In this document: positions 39,370 to 52,516 of the stretch, in pieces
Numbering within the stretch: position 1 is the first letter of the stretch
How the letters are laid out: the number at the start of each line of letters is the position of its first letter
NCBI GenBank assembly: GCA_038501785.1
Contig: JBAMJR010000013.1
Location: 5,539,501 to 5,603,500 of the forward strand
Reading direction: 5' to 3'
From: Myoxocephalus aenaeus
Lineage: Eukaryota; Chordata; Actinopteri; Perciformes; Cottidae
DNA: 64,000 bases
Notes under the pieces: generated by a model
The model's input: the letters and a program-made list of their open reading frames with translations, nothing else
What the model was told of the DNA's origin: nothing
Databases searched by the model: none
Made by a program: the position numbers and the translations under genes

Positions 39370-42300
39370 GGCAGCTACGGTGGTGGTGGCTTCCTAGGGA
39401 ATTGAAATTAATGAGTGTAATCAGAAGCAAACAGCGAGCCAGGCAAGGGCAATTAATACAAGCAAGGCGAGCAGAGATGCTGGTTTGCTCGGCCAGGCAT
39501 GGTTGCAGTCGAAGAGATGGAGGATTAAGATGCAACCACAGACAATCTGCACAGCTTTTCCACACACAGCAGATGTCCACGGAGGGAAGGCGCTGGGAGC
39601 CTGGCATCGACACGCATCCGCCAACCGGCCACTCGGTCAGCCCGGCCCAATACAAGCTGACAACCTCCTGGCAGCATTCTGATAACACCATCTTCTCTGT
39701 TTAGCTCGAGAGCCAAGGGAAGGCCCTCGTCGGGGCTCCTGCACTGCATACGAAAGGGACTCAGTGCAACGCTAAACAGTGGAGCCACTATGTATGAGAG
39801 AGGGAGAGAGACAGAGGAGCATAAAGAGATAAAGAGAGAGATGAGGAGGGGGGGGGGGGGCATTGTGTGCAAGCTCAACTCAAGTACATCTCAATGTGAG
39901 GGACATGTTTGTTACCCCTGTGTTCTCTCCATGTTTTTCTGATTGAAACATCCTTGGCCGCATGCTTTCCCTCAAACATGCATATTTGCTTCAGTATAAA
40001 TAAACACACTGGACCCAGCTGCCTTCAGAAACGGCTCTGCTTGTTGTTTTCTTTAATTGACGCTAAACGAGAGTGTCACCGCCCAGGATCTTTTCACTCA
40101 GTCCCTCGCTTTGTTGCCTTGAATGGCGTTGGTTCCCCCGGCGGTCTCGCATTTCCACTGTTTACGTGAGATAATGATGCATGTGTAAGGATACACCGCC
40201 AGGCCAAGAGAGGGGCTGATATGAACTGTGACGGCTGCCTCGACGGTCCAAACCAATTTGTGTTGAAACGGAACAATGATGTCAGCTCAGACATTGGGGA
40301 ATGTAATGAAGAGTGATGCTCTGTGATGCACATAGAAAGGCTCAGGCGCACTCCCAACAAGGGCTTAAAGGTCACGTAAGGTCGAACAAACATGAGGCCA
40401 AACCTGATTCTACTGAAGCCACGATGTTGTCTCATTCCCTCTTTGTGTAATGTCCTTAAAATGTCAATTGTACTACGTTGCTTGCATCTGGAGTCTAAGT
40501 AGACCTGTCCAGGAAGTGACCACTACTTTGTGGCAGGAAGTGACGCGACAAATTGTTGTGATGTGTTGTTGTGCGTAGTGTCTTTCTCTTTGGGTATTCA
40601 TAGGATAGATATGGGCACACTCAAAGCAGCAATACTGTTGTTCAGACCACATTCAAATGTAAGGGTAAATACCTTGTGTATAACTACAGCGGTAGAGCGA
40701 TTCAAATCTCAGTAAAAGGTGCAATAGGCCTCCATAACTCAAACAAAAAGTGAAATCGGAGCCCGTCCTCAGCAAACAATATGCGTTAGGTGGGAGAATT
40801 TTGGATTGTGACCTCATCCCCTCCTGCTAGAGTTATGTGATTGTTTCGGTGCAGTTTTAGTGTGTTCTGGTTTATGAAACACTGCTGGGTTGGAGGGCAA
40901 GTCCAACACATTGACAAAACAACTCTGTCAAACTTTGATTGAATTTTCCTCCGGCATGTTTTGTCAGCAGGAGAAATATCATCGCCTATTGATTGAGTCC
41001 CTTCCTATTCATAAATCCTGTTCTTTATTGTCCAGAGAGAGAGAGAGAGAGCAGACTGCAAAGAGCATTGTGTTCAAATTGTCTCTAAAACCTTCACAGG
41101 TATCGATAAATTACTGACACTTCAATAACTTGTGAAATACATGCTCTTGTGCCTATGAAAGGCAACAGTTTACCATGTCCCTCTTTTAGAACCCCATTAC
41201 TTTAATGGAGGACAATTCAAACTGGAAGAATTTACAGTTTCCCTCATGGCAGTGGCCAGCAAGAAATTGCCTGGTAACATCAGCTCACTCAGATTGCTCT
41301 GAGGAATTGATGAGTTTCCTCTCGTAATAGTGTTAAATGGATTTTTACCCCCCACTCTCCTCTTGGCCAGGGATCAAAGTCTTTCTTCTCTCTGGTGTGG
41401 CTTGTCTGCCCTCTTCTGGCCTCAAGTTGTCATGAGGTCAAGTCATATTGCCGCAACACTGAGCAAAAGAGAAGAAATATTAACGTTGTGTCATTTCAAA
41501 TCAAACAAATGTATATAGTTTAAGCTTTAAATATGTATAAATAGCCATTCTTGCAGTCTATTTGTAATAATTTCTATAAAATGAATAAACACTGTAAAGA
41601 TGAGACTTATTACTCATTTTGCATAAAACCACTTCAAGAACTCCTTGAACTCCCTGAGAAAAGCCCGGGTGCCCCTGGGCCCCACTTTAAGAATTACTGC
41701 TGGAGACATTAAAAAGAAGAAAAAAAACACTCAAGCATTAATGGATCTTTAAAGCCATCAGATTGTCAGAGAGAGAAAACTGGCTGTAGCATGAAGTGTT
41801 TAATAAAGTCATCTTTGATAACTAATGTGGCTCTTTCTAAGATCAGACCAAACATCCAATCAATCACAAAAAAAACATATAAAGTGGAAAAGAAAATGAA
41901 TTGAAAATTAAGGCAGCAGGCTCCATGGTTCACCACCCATAAGCTATTTCAAAGAGCCGTGGATCTGAGTTTTAGCATGATCTTTATGACAAACACACAT
42001 CCCTATTAGAGGACAGAATGGGGGAAAAAAAGAGGAAAAATAAAAAAGCTCTCGGAGTCAAAACCATCACCAGACGCCACTGCAGCGGTATTTGTTAGCC
42101 CGTGCGTAGGGGCTGCGCCCGTGGCTAAACCACTTATTAAAACGCAGCGAAGCCAAGTGCCATAAAGACAGAAGGCGAGCAGCTTGTTATTATTCTTTCT
42201 GAGAGGTGAACAGGCTGAGATCAATGGCTGCAGTGGTTTCCCCCTCACCACAACTATGGCACAGTAAAGCACAAAGGGCCACGTGGCTCCAAACCATACA

Positions 42301-44804
42301 GTCACAGATATTAACTATTCCAGGGGCCTTTGAAAACAGCTGCCAAGAATAATTTCCCACATGCAACATTTCCCACCAAAGCCACAGAGTCATACTGGCA
42401 TATTCTGTGCCCCACCAAACCCCAAATGGGCCCTGACTACTATGACAGAGTATCAATGGAAAATCAGATCCAATTTATGAATAAGGAGTCCATTTGAAGC
42501 TTGTGAAATGTATTGTAGATTAGTCATTTAGTTTTGTACAACTAATGGGGCATAACCCATACAGCAAGTGAAATGTGGCTAAAAATACAGCGAGAAAGGA
42601 AAAGCTGCTATGGGGATAAAAACATTTTTTTTGTTAAAGCGGGTGGAGCTTGTTTTTTTTTTATAGCACACTGAGGTACCGTGTTAACGATGAAGAGGAT
42701 GAATCTTCTCCGGCCTCCTCATCACCCCGATCTCTCTGATATTTGTCTAGTGGGGCAGATGACGTTGAACCTTGGTTACTGCCCTCAGGCCTGCAGTGAG
42801 GAGGCCCGACCCTGCTGTTGTTTCCACTTCAGACGGCTAAATGCAGAAGTTTAGGGCTGGATAAATACAGCTGCATGTCATATGGCATTTTGGCCAGTAA
42901 AGAAACAGTTCTAAGCACAGTTAGTGAAATTGTTTATTTTTATTTCTAGATGTTTGACCATGAATGAGTAATCATTCACGTGTGGTGTGGGAAGCTTTCA
43001 GTCGGTAATGACGCCTGCAATCAAACCTACAGAGAGATGTCAAAGTTAGAGATATTGAATACTTGCACAAAAAGCTATGATATGTACACAATGTAGACAT
43101 GCTTGCCCTCTGCTGGTGTTTGAGTGGTGAGTCACACAAATTAAACATAAGTGAGAAAGATTAATTCTACTCATATTCTCTCTATGAACATTAAAGAAAA
43201 ACATGTCTCTTTGTAGTAAACCAGGGCGAACATGGAGCGTCACATCTGTGAGAAAGGCATGGAATGTGTCAGGAAGAAAAAGGGATCTGTTCATCTTGAG
43301 AATACTTTGGTGAATGATGTGATTACACCAATTTTCTCGGCCATTCAATACAGCATCAGCTCTGAGCCATGAGACTGCACTGCATCTGGCCTCCTTATGA
43401 TCAAGTGAAGCAATTCAATGCAATTCTTGTTATGTTTTTGTTGAGGCCAAATGAGACTCACATCCATCACGCAAATTATGTGCAAAATTACTCTATGCCC
43501 CGGGATAAATAGAACACACAGGAAACAAATACGCACTTAACAACTGGGCTGTCATCCTCCCCCACAGCTGTGCTCTCAGAATGTGAACTGTTATGAGAAT
43601 GCTACTCTCTATTGAGGCAGCTATTCTACACTACTGCAGGGAATCACGAATAACTCACATTTATGTCACAACATTTTGCAAACACTAATGGCAGTGGCAC
43701 AACAAAAGTAATTCAGAAACGGCCGTCATCAAGGAAGCATCACAACATTGTCCATTTACCAGAAAAGATAACGAAAATGGCAAATGTAACTGCAGGAACT
43801 CCCCATGTAGCTGTGAAGGGCCCATGTTAAGCAGACCAAAACAAAACAATTCTTTGTTTAAGCTGATTATACGCTAATGAAAACATAGATGTGGATATCA
43901 AATTACATATCTGCTAATAGGGTGAAATGCCACACACTGGTCTTTAAGCCCCGGTATTTAAATGTATGAGAACTACAGGTATACTGTATCCTTGTATAAA
44001 ATAGCAATGAGAGAAAGAACAACTCAAACTTCAAATGCTGATGTATAGAAAGTATTTCACATGAGAGATACTTCAATATTATTTGCTGCACTTACAGCAA
44101 CCAGGACACAACACCAGGAGGCCAACCAGTTCAGCAACCAGCAGCTCCTCCATCTGTTCACTGCGCAGATATTTGACATTGAGATATCCCCTTAACAGAC
44201 CTTTGCATGATTCCGCTCAGTTTGTGAGCTTGTTTGACACAATACTAATCAGTCACATCTGTAAACATCATGGGATGACCTTTACTCATCCCATGAAAGC
44301 AGTGTCATACGAAAACACACAATATTTATTCTGTTTGCTCGTAGTGACCTTGTCCTAACGGATCACAAGTGGACACACATGTTAACATAAATCTTTATAT
44401 TTGATATTATACATATTTACAAAACCACATCCACATCTGTATTTACATTTTATCTTATATAAAAGGCACAGGGTGCAAAAGCACAACTTAGCATCAAGGA
44501 ACAGTATATTTTTATCGCAAAATTGTTCCACAACAAGAAGCAGTTGAGACTTCCATTTTCTTTATGTTACATTAGTGAAGTGCAAATCACTTTTAGATGT
44601 CCACCTACCTGTACACCTTGACACACTCAAAATAAAAAATAAAAATAAAAAAAAAGGTAGGAGAGTGGTTTGTCCAGTACAAGTTGCCAGGTCCTGATCT
44701 CTGAAAACAACTCCCCAGATAAATGTGTTTGGTTAAGTTAGAGGAGTAACGACAGAGCATACTCAAACATTAGCTGGGTAAATAATATAAAAGAACAAGT
44801 GTTA
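39367..44804. other. Gene-free stretch downstream of the C3orf38 homologue
   Basis: Includes one MITE end at 41640-41703. The part nearest 44,804 is the probable 3' untranslated region of the C3orf38 homologue; a minus-strand AATAAA is at 44325-44330. No other gene is supported. Confidence 0.6.
41640..41703. mobile_element. One end of a hAT-like MITE
   Basis: CCCACTTTAAGAATTACTGC on the plus strand is the complement of a CAGTAATTCTTAAAGTGGG-type hAT terminus. It is preceded by GGGTGCCCCTGGG. I could not find the opposite end, so this is a fragment. Confidence 0.45.
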
Positions 44805-46319
44805 TCATTTGCATAGAAGCTGCAATTCAGTCGAGTTGTAACTCAAGGCAGGAGCTACAATCTCAGTCCCACCCAGAGCATCCTGCCCTTTAATCTTCAG
44901 GTTGATAAACTTGATCTTCCAGCTGTTGTTCTCCAGTGGGGAGCGGATGAGGCCAAATATTTGTTCAAAAATGCCCAGACAGGCTTTGTCTCTGTGGATG
45001 GTCCCAGCTACAGCCACCAGTACCAAGCCGTGGGGGGAGGCCAGCGCCCTGATGCCTTGAGGCTGCAGATTGGGACTGAGGACGAGGTGCTCTTCCTTGG
45101 TCAAGGCTAGCAGACGGAGGCTAACCATTTCAGCCCCCAGGAAATCCTCTATCTGTTCGCTGCCAGCTCTGAGAAAGAGAGACACAGCTCTGTTACTGTT
45201 TAGCTTCAGGTCATTTCCCCCAAATGAATCTTAACTATTTTAAAACAAAAAGGTCAAGCCCACAGGTGTAGAATTTGTATGCTCTTATCACATATTTTAA
45301 ATTATTCTGAATGCTTTTTCACTTGCAGAACAATTTACAATTGGTGCAGCCAAGTACTGCCCCAGACACATCACTGATGCAAACACAGAGAAGCCAATAA
45401 CCACACATCACCAGCAGCTTAATCTCCATTCCTGTACTGTTAATGGTATTCTCACCTGGCGAGGAGGTGCAGCTTCACATCTGGCCAGAAGTGTTGCGTT
45501 CCCCAGTCCTGAGGCGGCTGGCCCAGCGAGGGGTTGTGACTGTTTAAGAGTTGGAAGAACCACTGGCAGAACTGCTGGCCAAGCACCAGTGGGTCAAAGG
45601 CCACCTCAGCCTTCACCTCTGTGGTCGGTCTCGGTCTAGTCTCATCCGTCTGTGAAATAAATGAGACGTTATTGGTATACTCAAATACATTGCCAAATTA
45701 TGCCTTGATTACTTTTTAGTAGACTGTTCCAATAACACATGCTTGCTGTCAGCAACTGATTTACAGCCGAACGAAGTACCACCACCTTACCTAAACGATA
45801 CCTCCAAATATGCAACCATGTCAACACATAACGGATGGCTGAGCTGACCTCCTGTCCATACCTTCCCAGACGACCAAAGCTCCAGTGTCCTTTTCACCAG
45901 CTGGTGTTTCTCGCTGTTGGGGGGCATCACCACACCCTCTTTGGACAGGTACTTGAATATGAGCTCGCGAACAACCTTCTTCCTTTTCAGGAGCTCCTCG
46001 GCATTGTTAGTGAAGGAGAGGATGGTTGCCATGGCCTCTATATAAACAGATGAACATACTATATGCTTTAGGCAGAGGGGAACTTATGAAAAATGTAATA
46101 ATGGAGGATAATTAACAAACGTTTATGTTAACTAGTAGTATGCTATCTGACGTGTTTCTTGCTAACTTGTACAGATTAAAAGTATACGATACCTGTATAA
46201 GTTTCCACAACTATCATTTTATTCGTGACTGTGTCACAAAGCGATAGTAAGTGGCCTTCCGGCATTAACTTCAGGATCTTTGCACATCCAGCGCGCTCTG
46301 TTTCTGACAGCCCTGACAT
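44805..46319 (-). CDS. c3orf38: C3orf38 homologue (DUF4518-type protein), complete, 4 coding exons
   Basis: Coding exons in transcript order are 46319-46193, 46037-45862, 45649-45456 and 45168-44805, joined by GT-AG introns. The lengths (127, 176, 194 and 364) sum to 861 bases: 286 aa plus stop, with phase kept at each junction. The product starts MSGLSETERAGCAKIL and continues through a region with NNAEELLKRKK and FKYLSKEGVVMPP. It then has a tryptophan-rich segment (FCQWFFQLLNSHNP, HFWPDVKLHLL) and a C-terminal block (GAEMVSLRLL, SPHGLVLVAVAGT, CLGIFEQIFGLIR, WKIKFINLKI). These blocks match my memory of human C3orf38, which is somewhat longer (about 330 aa) mainly at the C-terminus. The biochemical role is unknown; a link to apoptosis has been proposed for the human protein. 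No signal peptide or membrane segment is apparent. The start is the first ATG of the open frame and fits the family N-terminus. Confidence 0.93.
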
Positions 46320-46595
46320 GTTGGACACCGCAAATGAAAACTTCCTCCATTCACGTCCTACTTGAAATGTGTCCGTGTAGGAACATGTATTAGAAGCAAA
46401 GGTTCCGCACGAAACCTTGACTACCGTATATACGGCAAGATATGAAGCTGCATTTATGGCTATAGGAATTAACGCTTTCGCTGAATTAATTACACACGAA
46501 TAACCCCCTTTTACCTATAAATTGTGTAAATATTAATAATAGTAATACGAACAACAGTAATAATAATAATAGATAGATAGATAGATAGATAGATG

Positions 46596-46671
<76 letters not shown>

Positions 46672-48070
46672 TTTAGTTATCTATGTTTGCGATGCAATAT
46701 AAAAATGCCAAAAAAAGGCAAAATGGGAGTTTACAGAGAAAATAATAACGATTGATTGCGCTTTGCAATAATAATATGGACGTTATGATATATAGTTTAG
46801 TGCATTTACGAGGGGTACGTGAAGGCATCACGAAACAAGCTAGCTAACTTAGCTTAACTGAAGCAGCTAATATGGACTAGCATCGTTCTCGTTCCACATC
46901 CATGGCTAGCATGCGCAATGATGATGTACTGTCAGTGCAGCTGGGTAATTCACCTGCAAGATAAGCGACCTTTCAGCCGGCGTCACACGTGACTTATTTA
47001 TTAACAACCATGTTTTAATTAACAGGACTAAGCGGAGCAGCTGTGCGATTTGAAATTGTAACGTTATTGCCGAATTAAGCAATTGGGAGTCGCTCGCTGA
47101 GAGGTAACGTCCTGTTTTCATTTGCTAATAATGTGTCCGCAGTAGCTCGTTAACGCCACTCCGTGACGTTATGTCCAGTGTTAAATAGTTCTGCTCATAT
47201 GCCTTTAAACGAGCCGTGTAAGTAACTGATTTAATACTTGTCGTGTGTGTACTGCTGTTGAGTTATTGCAACAATTATAAATAGTATTCCCTCGCCGAAC
47301 TCCATAAACTTTGGGAGTTTAATACAACGTCAGCCTCTTGTGTTGGTAACGATTGACGTTACGCCCCAGACAATTAAACTAACAACTTTCTTCTGAAACA
47401 ATACGTGTCATTACTGTCATTTGACTTTGCAGGGGAATGTTATTGCAAGAGGAAAACAGTATCGTAGTCAGAAATATGCCTGGATTGTAATATCCCCGAT
47501 GTAACGAGCTACGGCAAAATGTGTTGAGAAACCAGGACAACCTTGTACCTTGACCTATTTCCACAAATGTCAACATGAGGTGCGGTTTTATTTAGCCCTT
47601 GATAAGCCTAGATAACTATTGTTGACTGACTGCTGGCCTTAAACTGTGTCACAATGAATAAGGAACTGTCATTGGCTAACTTCAGAAAAAAAATCCGTTA
47701 CAAAAATTTCACATAGTTGAAATCCACACCACATTGGCCTGCTTTCAACACAAGGCGCTGTGAAATGAACTGAGAGGAATTTGCACCAGTCATTTCTCAA
47801 TATAATTCCTCAACTCGTTGATATTGCTGGTGTAATCTTGCACATGTGCACATAAACTTGCATGTATGCATTAATATACAACACTTGCAGGGAACAGGAT
47901 GCACTTACACATCTAGACTACACCCCTGCACACAAAGACCAAAGCTGAACATGTATCTCTCTAAGTAACATAACTTGCAAGAATCAGAAGTAGAAAAAGC
48001 TCAGCCAATTTTCTCTGGACGGCAAAAGCATAAAAGTCTTTTCCCTCTTGTCTTCCCTTTATTGCTGCAG
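46320..48070. other. Intergenic and presumed promoter region between the two divergent genes
   Basis: The C3orf38 homologue is transcribed leftwards from here and the glutaredoxin-DEP-DUF547 gene rightwards, so both promoters probably lie in this 1.75 kb. A GATA microsatellite sits at 46571-46671. A possible non-coding first exon for the plus-strand gene could end near 47101 (GAGAG|GTAACG), but nothing proves it. No TATA box is convincing. Confidence 0.5.
46571..46671. repeat. (GATA)n microsatellite
   Basis: About 25 tandem copies of the tetranucleotide GATA/ATAG over 100 bases, with one GATG interruption near the left end. It lies about 250 bases upstream of the C3orf38 homologue start codon. 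Confidence 0.97.
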
Positions 48071-51000
48071 ATGGAGGAGTTTAAGAGCAGTACTCTGGGC
48101 CGGGTAACCGTCTACTCTATCCAGGGCTGCCCACACTGTGTGCAGGCTAAAGCCACCCTTGGACGTTTGGGAGTACCTGTATGTGACGTGGATGTGGGAA
48201 GGCATCCGGAGCTCAGAGCCAGGGTGAAGGCGCTGACGGGACGCACCTCAGTCCCTCAGATCTTCTTCAACAATATTCATGTTGGGGGCAATGATGACCT
48301 CCAGAAAATGGTGAGAAGGAGTGGAAAAACACCAAAAGATACAACTTCCTCTTTTTGAAAACTAGCAAACTTGGTGTAATGTTTTTTTTTTTTTTTTTTT
48401 GTCTATGACAATTGGCATAACGTTTTAAATATGTGATTGGTCGGCTTCACTCCCTCAGGCTCCTGAGGAGCTTCAAAGGTTGGTGACTCTGGTCAAGAAA
48501 GAGCCTCTTCCAGCAGACGCTCCACCACTACCAGAGGAAGGTCAGGCGGAGGACGTGGCTGGGGAGACTGATGGAGGTGAGGGCCTTTATTGATCCGACA
48601 CAAAGGAGAGAGTTTTTGCTTTTTCCAGATCACGTTCATGGTTCCTTTTCCCTCAATCTACTGTGTTTTTGCACACATGCTGGACTGCACATATTCTTTC
48701 ATACATGCGGGTATGAACATGTGTATTTTTGTGTGTTTGTACATGTTTGGCTTGGCATATTCCTGCCCTCACAGAGTTTATGTGTGAGAAAGATGAGTTT
48801 GCAGACCTGGTAGAGGACCTCAAACGTGGCAATGTGATTGGCACTCATAGGAGGGGACTGACATTGTACAAAAAGAGCTTCTCATGTGACCAACTGGTTG
48901 ACTGGCTACAGGGAGAAAAGGGCATGGGTAAGTAAGGCTGTAGACCTGCAGTGAAACAGGCTTAACTTTTTGTGGAAGTTATTAGATCTGGAAACTCACT
49001 GAATTGTCTCAAAGTGCCCTGATTCCTACAAAGTACAGTACAAACCCAGATCCGTCAACTCTTGACTGTGGCCATGTGTGTGCTAGCCAGGGCCGAGGCC
49101 TGTAGTACTGGCCAAGCGTTGTTGCAGAAGAAGTACATGGTCAGTGTCCGTGGCTGTGGGCAGCAGGATGGCAGTTTTGGAGAAGGGAAAGACGCACTGT
49201 ACAGGCTGCTGGAGGATGACCCTCACTCAGCCCTCAACGCAGGACAGACGGCAGCCTGCAGTCCCATCCAGGGTAGGTCGGGACTGGATCAGGCTTTGGG
49301 ACATGCACACATTACATTCCTGGTCCACGCTGACTGGTGTCCCCCAGTGCTCTCTAACCTCTGTCCTTTCTATGCTGCTGGCTTGGTATATGAGGACCCT
49401 TTTGGGTTTGCTTTGGTCTTTGTATCATGTCAGTGAGCTTAGTGGTGGGGAGAACTGAAGTAGGGCTTTGTGATATATCTGTTATATGGCCTCTGATTTA
49501 AAAAAAGAAAAAAAACGTATATCATTCCATCAGTACCCTAAAACTCCTGTGTGGCGCAGATTGAGCATACAAGTCCATGCTTTACCTTGAATGTATCTCT
49601 ATTAAAAAAAAAGATTTTACTGTGTTTTATAATACTTGTTTTGGTGAATTCAGTTATTTGATTCTCTGACTAAATCAGAACCTTGAAAACTCCTGAATTG
49701 ATTCTTATAGAAACTGAAGAACTAAGGAAGAAATGGCCTCAATATGAATATATCACTAAAGTCCTATTTCAAAACCATGTTTTCTTTTCTGCAGGTTTGG
49801 TGTCACCTTTTGACAGATTGATTAATTTCTTAAATGTTTCTTGTTCTGTGGTGGTGGCAGCTCTGTATTGTATTTATACCTGAATGTTGCACACCTTTTG
49901 GAGGCGAACTAACAAGCTATTCCGTGTTGTACAACACAACACAGAGGGGAGTATAGTCTCTGCTTTTCTAAGTGTTGGTGTTGTTATGCTTGGCTGTTCT
50001 GTTTCTCTTGGATTTATCAGCAATGCTCTCTTTTCTCACTTGTTGACTGATCTTTATGCAGTTATTATTATTTATTTTTTTTCACCCACAGGTTTATTTC
50101 ACAGCTACTTTAAATATGCACGTATGTTATAGAGCCCCATTTCACCCCCAAATTGTGTCCCAGCTCATTGTTAATGTTTTAAAATTCGTCTATGAACTTT
50201 GTCTTTTTAAATAAATCCAATATTTGTAAAAATTCTGGGGCTATGCTAACACAGTTGCTCTTATCATTCCGATATTGGCTTGGTGAATCTGACCAGAAGA
50301 TGCTCTTGGACTTGTCAAACATTAACCATCTTTCTCTCTCTTTCTCAGCTGCTGAACTCTCTTTGCTTGTACGGGAGTTGATTCTGAAATTGTTCTCTGA
50401 CCATCTCTCTGCTGATGGCAAGGTAACTAACGTCCTCATTAACTCATGGCTTCTGAGAGTTCAATGTGTTCAATGTATGTTTGGTTGTTGTTGTGGTTTT
50501 ACTACATGATCATCTCTACATTGGTATGACTAAACTAAATAACACAATGGGTCTGTGTTGTACTTGTTCCCACAGTCTGTGGACTACAAGGCCATGTCGG
50601 TGAACCCCGCCTTTGAGCGCTACTGTGAGCTAGCCATTCAGCTACAGAGGGTGGAGCTGCTGTCCCTGAGTCGGGAGGAGAAACTGGCCTTCTTCATCAA
50701 CATCTACAACGCCTTGGTCATCCATGGGTACCTACGCCTGGGGGCCCCCACCAACATGTGGCAAAGATACAGGGTAGGCTGCACTAATCCCCCGTCCTTA
50801 AATCCTAATAGAGTTTCCTGACGGGTGTTTCTGGAACCCTTAAGGCCATCGACTGCATGTCCTGGTTCCTTTATGGTCAGAAAAGGTGTCTTTTAACAAA
50901 ACCATTAAACTTGTTTCGAAATACTTGTGCTGCAAAAAACATGTAAAGAAAACAATAATGCTCAGATGATATGTCTATGTTGAAGCTGAGGATAACCATT

Positions 51001-52516
51001 TTTGGTGCTGATTTACGTTAACTACACATCCATTATTTTACATCCAGATTGAAATATAAACATAAAGCAGCTATACTAAGTGGCATGAATAGTTATTTAA
51101 CTTTGTTGTATCACACGTACTAGGACCAGATGACATTGCATTAAAACATTTATTTTTATTTTTATGGTCCCGTTTATAGTTCTTCAACTATGTGAGCTAC
51201 CTGATTGGAGGAGAAGTGTTCACATTACAGGACATTGAGAATGGCGTTCTGAGGGGGAACAGAAAAGGTGTCGCACAGCTTCTAAGGCCCTTCTCCAAAA
51301 CAGACCCACGACTACAAGTATTCACAATGCTTTTAAATCCCAGCTGAACATTTCACTGATTCACCGATGACACTTTTATGTGAAATAAGTAATGTAATGT
51401 CCCTTGTTGTCCTCTAGGTGGCCCTTCCAGATGCTGAGCCGCTCATTCACTTTGCCTTGAACTGTGGTGCAAAGGGCTGCCCACCAATTAAAACCTACAC
51501 GCCACAGGTGAACACATTTAAATAATAATAATAATAATAATGCTTACAGGGTATATTGGGTATCAACAACATATCTGGTAACTATTAGGAGATCAAATTG
51601 TCCGAAATCCCTTCTGATCCACTCAACCCTATCAGGACATTGACAGCCAGCTCCGCACTGCAGCTGAGGCCTTCTTGGAGAACGACGACGCCTGTTTGGT
51701 GGATTCTGGGAAGAAAGAAGTGCGACTCAGTCAGATATTCAAGTGGTACAAAGCTGACTTTGGAGGAACTGATGAAAAGGTAGTGTGGTCTTTTTTTACA
51801 GACATAACAGCAGTGGTGAAAGAAGTATTCAGATCTTTTACCCCCAAAATACTTTGGTACAAGTAAAAGTCCTGCATTCATTAATATTTAAAAATATACC
51901 TGTGCAAACTCATTATGCAGAGTGGCCCATTTAAAAATGATTTATACTACAGTACTGGATTATGATTAGCAGCAGTATTGTTTAAATCACTTTAATGTTG
52001 CAGCTGAAGGTGGGGCTGATTGTATTACTTAATATACAGCTTTAACGATAATACCCTATCATAATGTATTTCTTAATTTAGATTTTGTATTATCTGATTG
52101 TGGAAAGGGATTAGCACCTGAAGTTATTAAATAAATGATTGGAGTATAAAGTACAATATGTGCTAGAGTAGAAATTATCGTGAAATGGATAAGACCAACT
52201 TTGAGATACTTTGATTAGGCCCGGTACTTGACTAAATCCACTTCATGTCACAATCCATGATTTAAAAGGATTGTCCACTGGTGGAAACAGATGGTGGTAT
52301 AAAAATACTAATATTGCCTTCTAATGACCGCCAACCCAACCGTGAACCTCACCGTGTGTGTTCTCCTCCGCCGTTGCTCTCTTGTAGCTGCTGAACTGGG
52401 TGCTGGAGCACATGGGGGACTCTCCCAAGAAGACCAGCCTGCAGGGAGTCCTTTCTGCTGGGAAGACCAAAGTCAGCTTCCTCCCTTACGACTGGAGCAG
52501 CAACAGTTCCCACTGA
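48071..52516 (+). CDS. Glutaredoxin-DEP-DUF547 fusion protein, 10 coding exons
   Basis: Coding exons: 48071-48310, 48459-48576, 48775-48927, 49087-49272, 50349-50422, 50576-50773, 51180-51317, 51418-51507, 51636-51779 and 52388-52516. They total 1470 bases: 489 aa plus stop, with consistent phases and consensus splice sites. Residues 10-80 are a glutaredoxin domain with the dithiol site CPHC (20-23), the cis-proline motif TSVP (59-62) and a GG turn (72-73). An acidic, proline-rich linker follows. Residues about 120-215 resemble a DEP domain (RRGLTLYKKSFSCDQLVDWL, then RAEACSTGQALLQKKYM). Residues about 258-420 match DUF547 (FFINIYNALVIHGYL, YLIGGEVFTLQDIENGVLRGN, HFALNCGAKGCPP, LSQIFKWY). The predicted role is a cytosolic redox or membrane-associated protein of unknown substrate; this is inference from domains. 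I recall uncharacterised fish proteins with this layout (possibly zgc:152951) but am not sure of the name. The ATG lies right after an acceptor (TTGCTGCAG), implying a non-coding 5' exon upstream. Confidence 0.9.
51811..52250 (+). mobile_element. Teleost interspersed repeat (CAGTGGTGGAAGAAGTATTCAG class) in an intron
   Basis: The left end CAGTGGTGAAAGAAGTATTC, then AAGTAAAAGTCCTGCATTCA, TATGCAGAGTGGCCCATTT and GTACTTGACTAAAT, match in order a repeat common in many fish genomes. The right terminus is worn, so the end is approximate. It lies in the last intron of the glutaredoxin-DEP-DUF547 gene. Confidence 0.8.

Noticed and set aside
47975..48070. In-frame 5' extension of the glutaredoxin gene
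   Set aside because: The sequence before 48071 is a pyrimidine-rich tract ending in TGCTGCAG, a splice acceptor, and the extension does not look like glutaredoxin.
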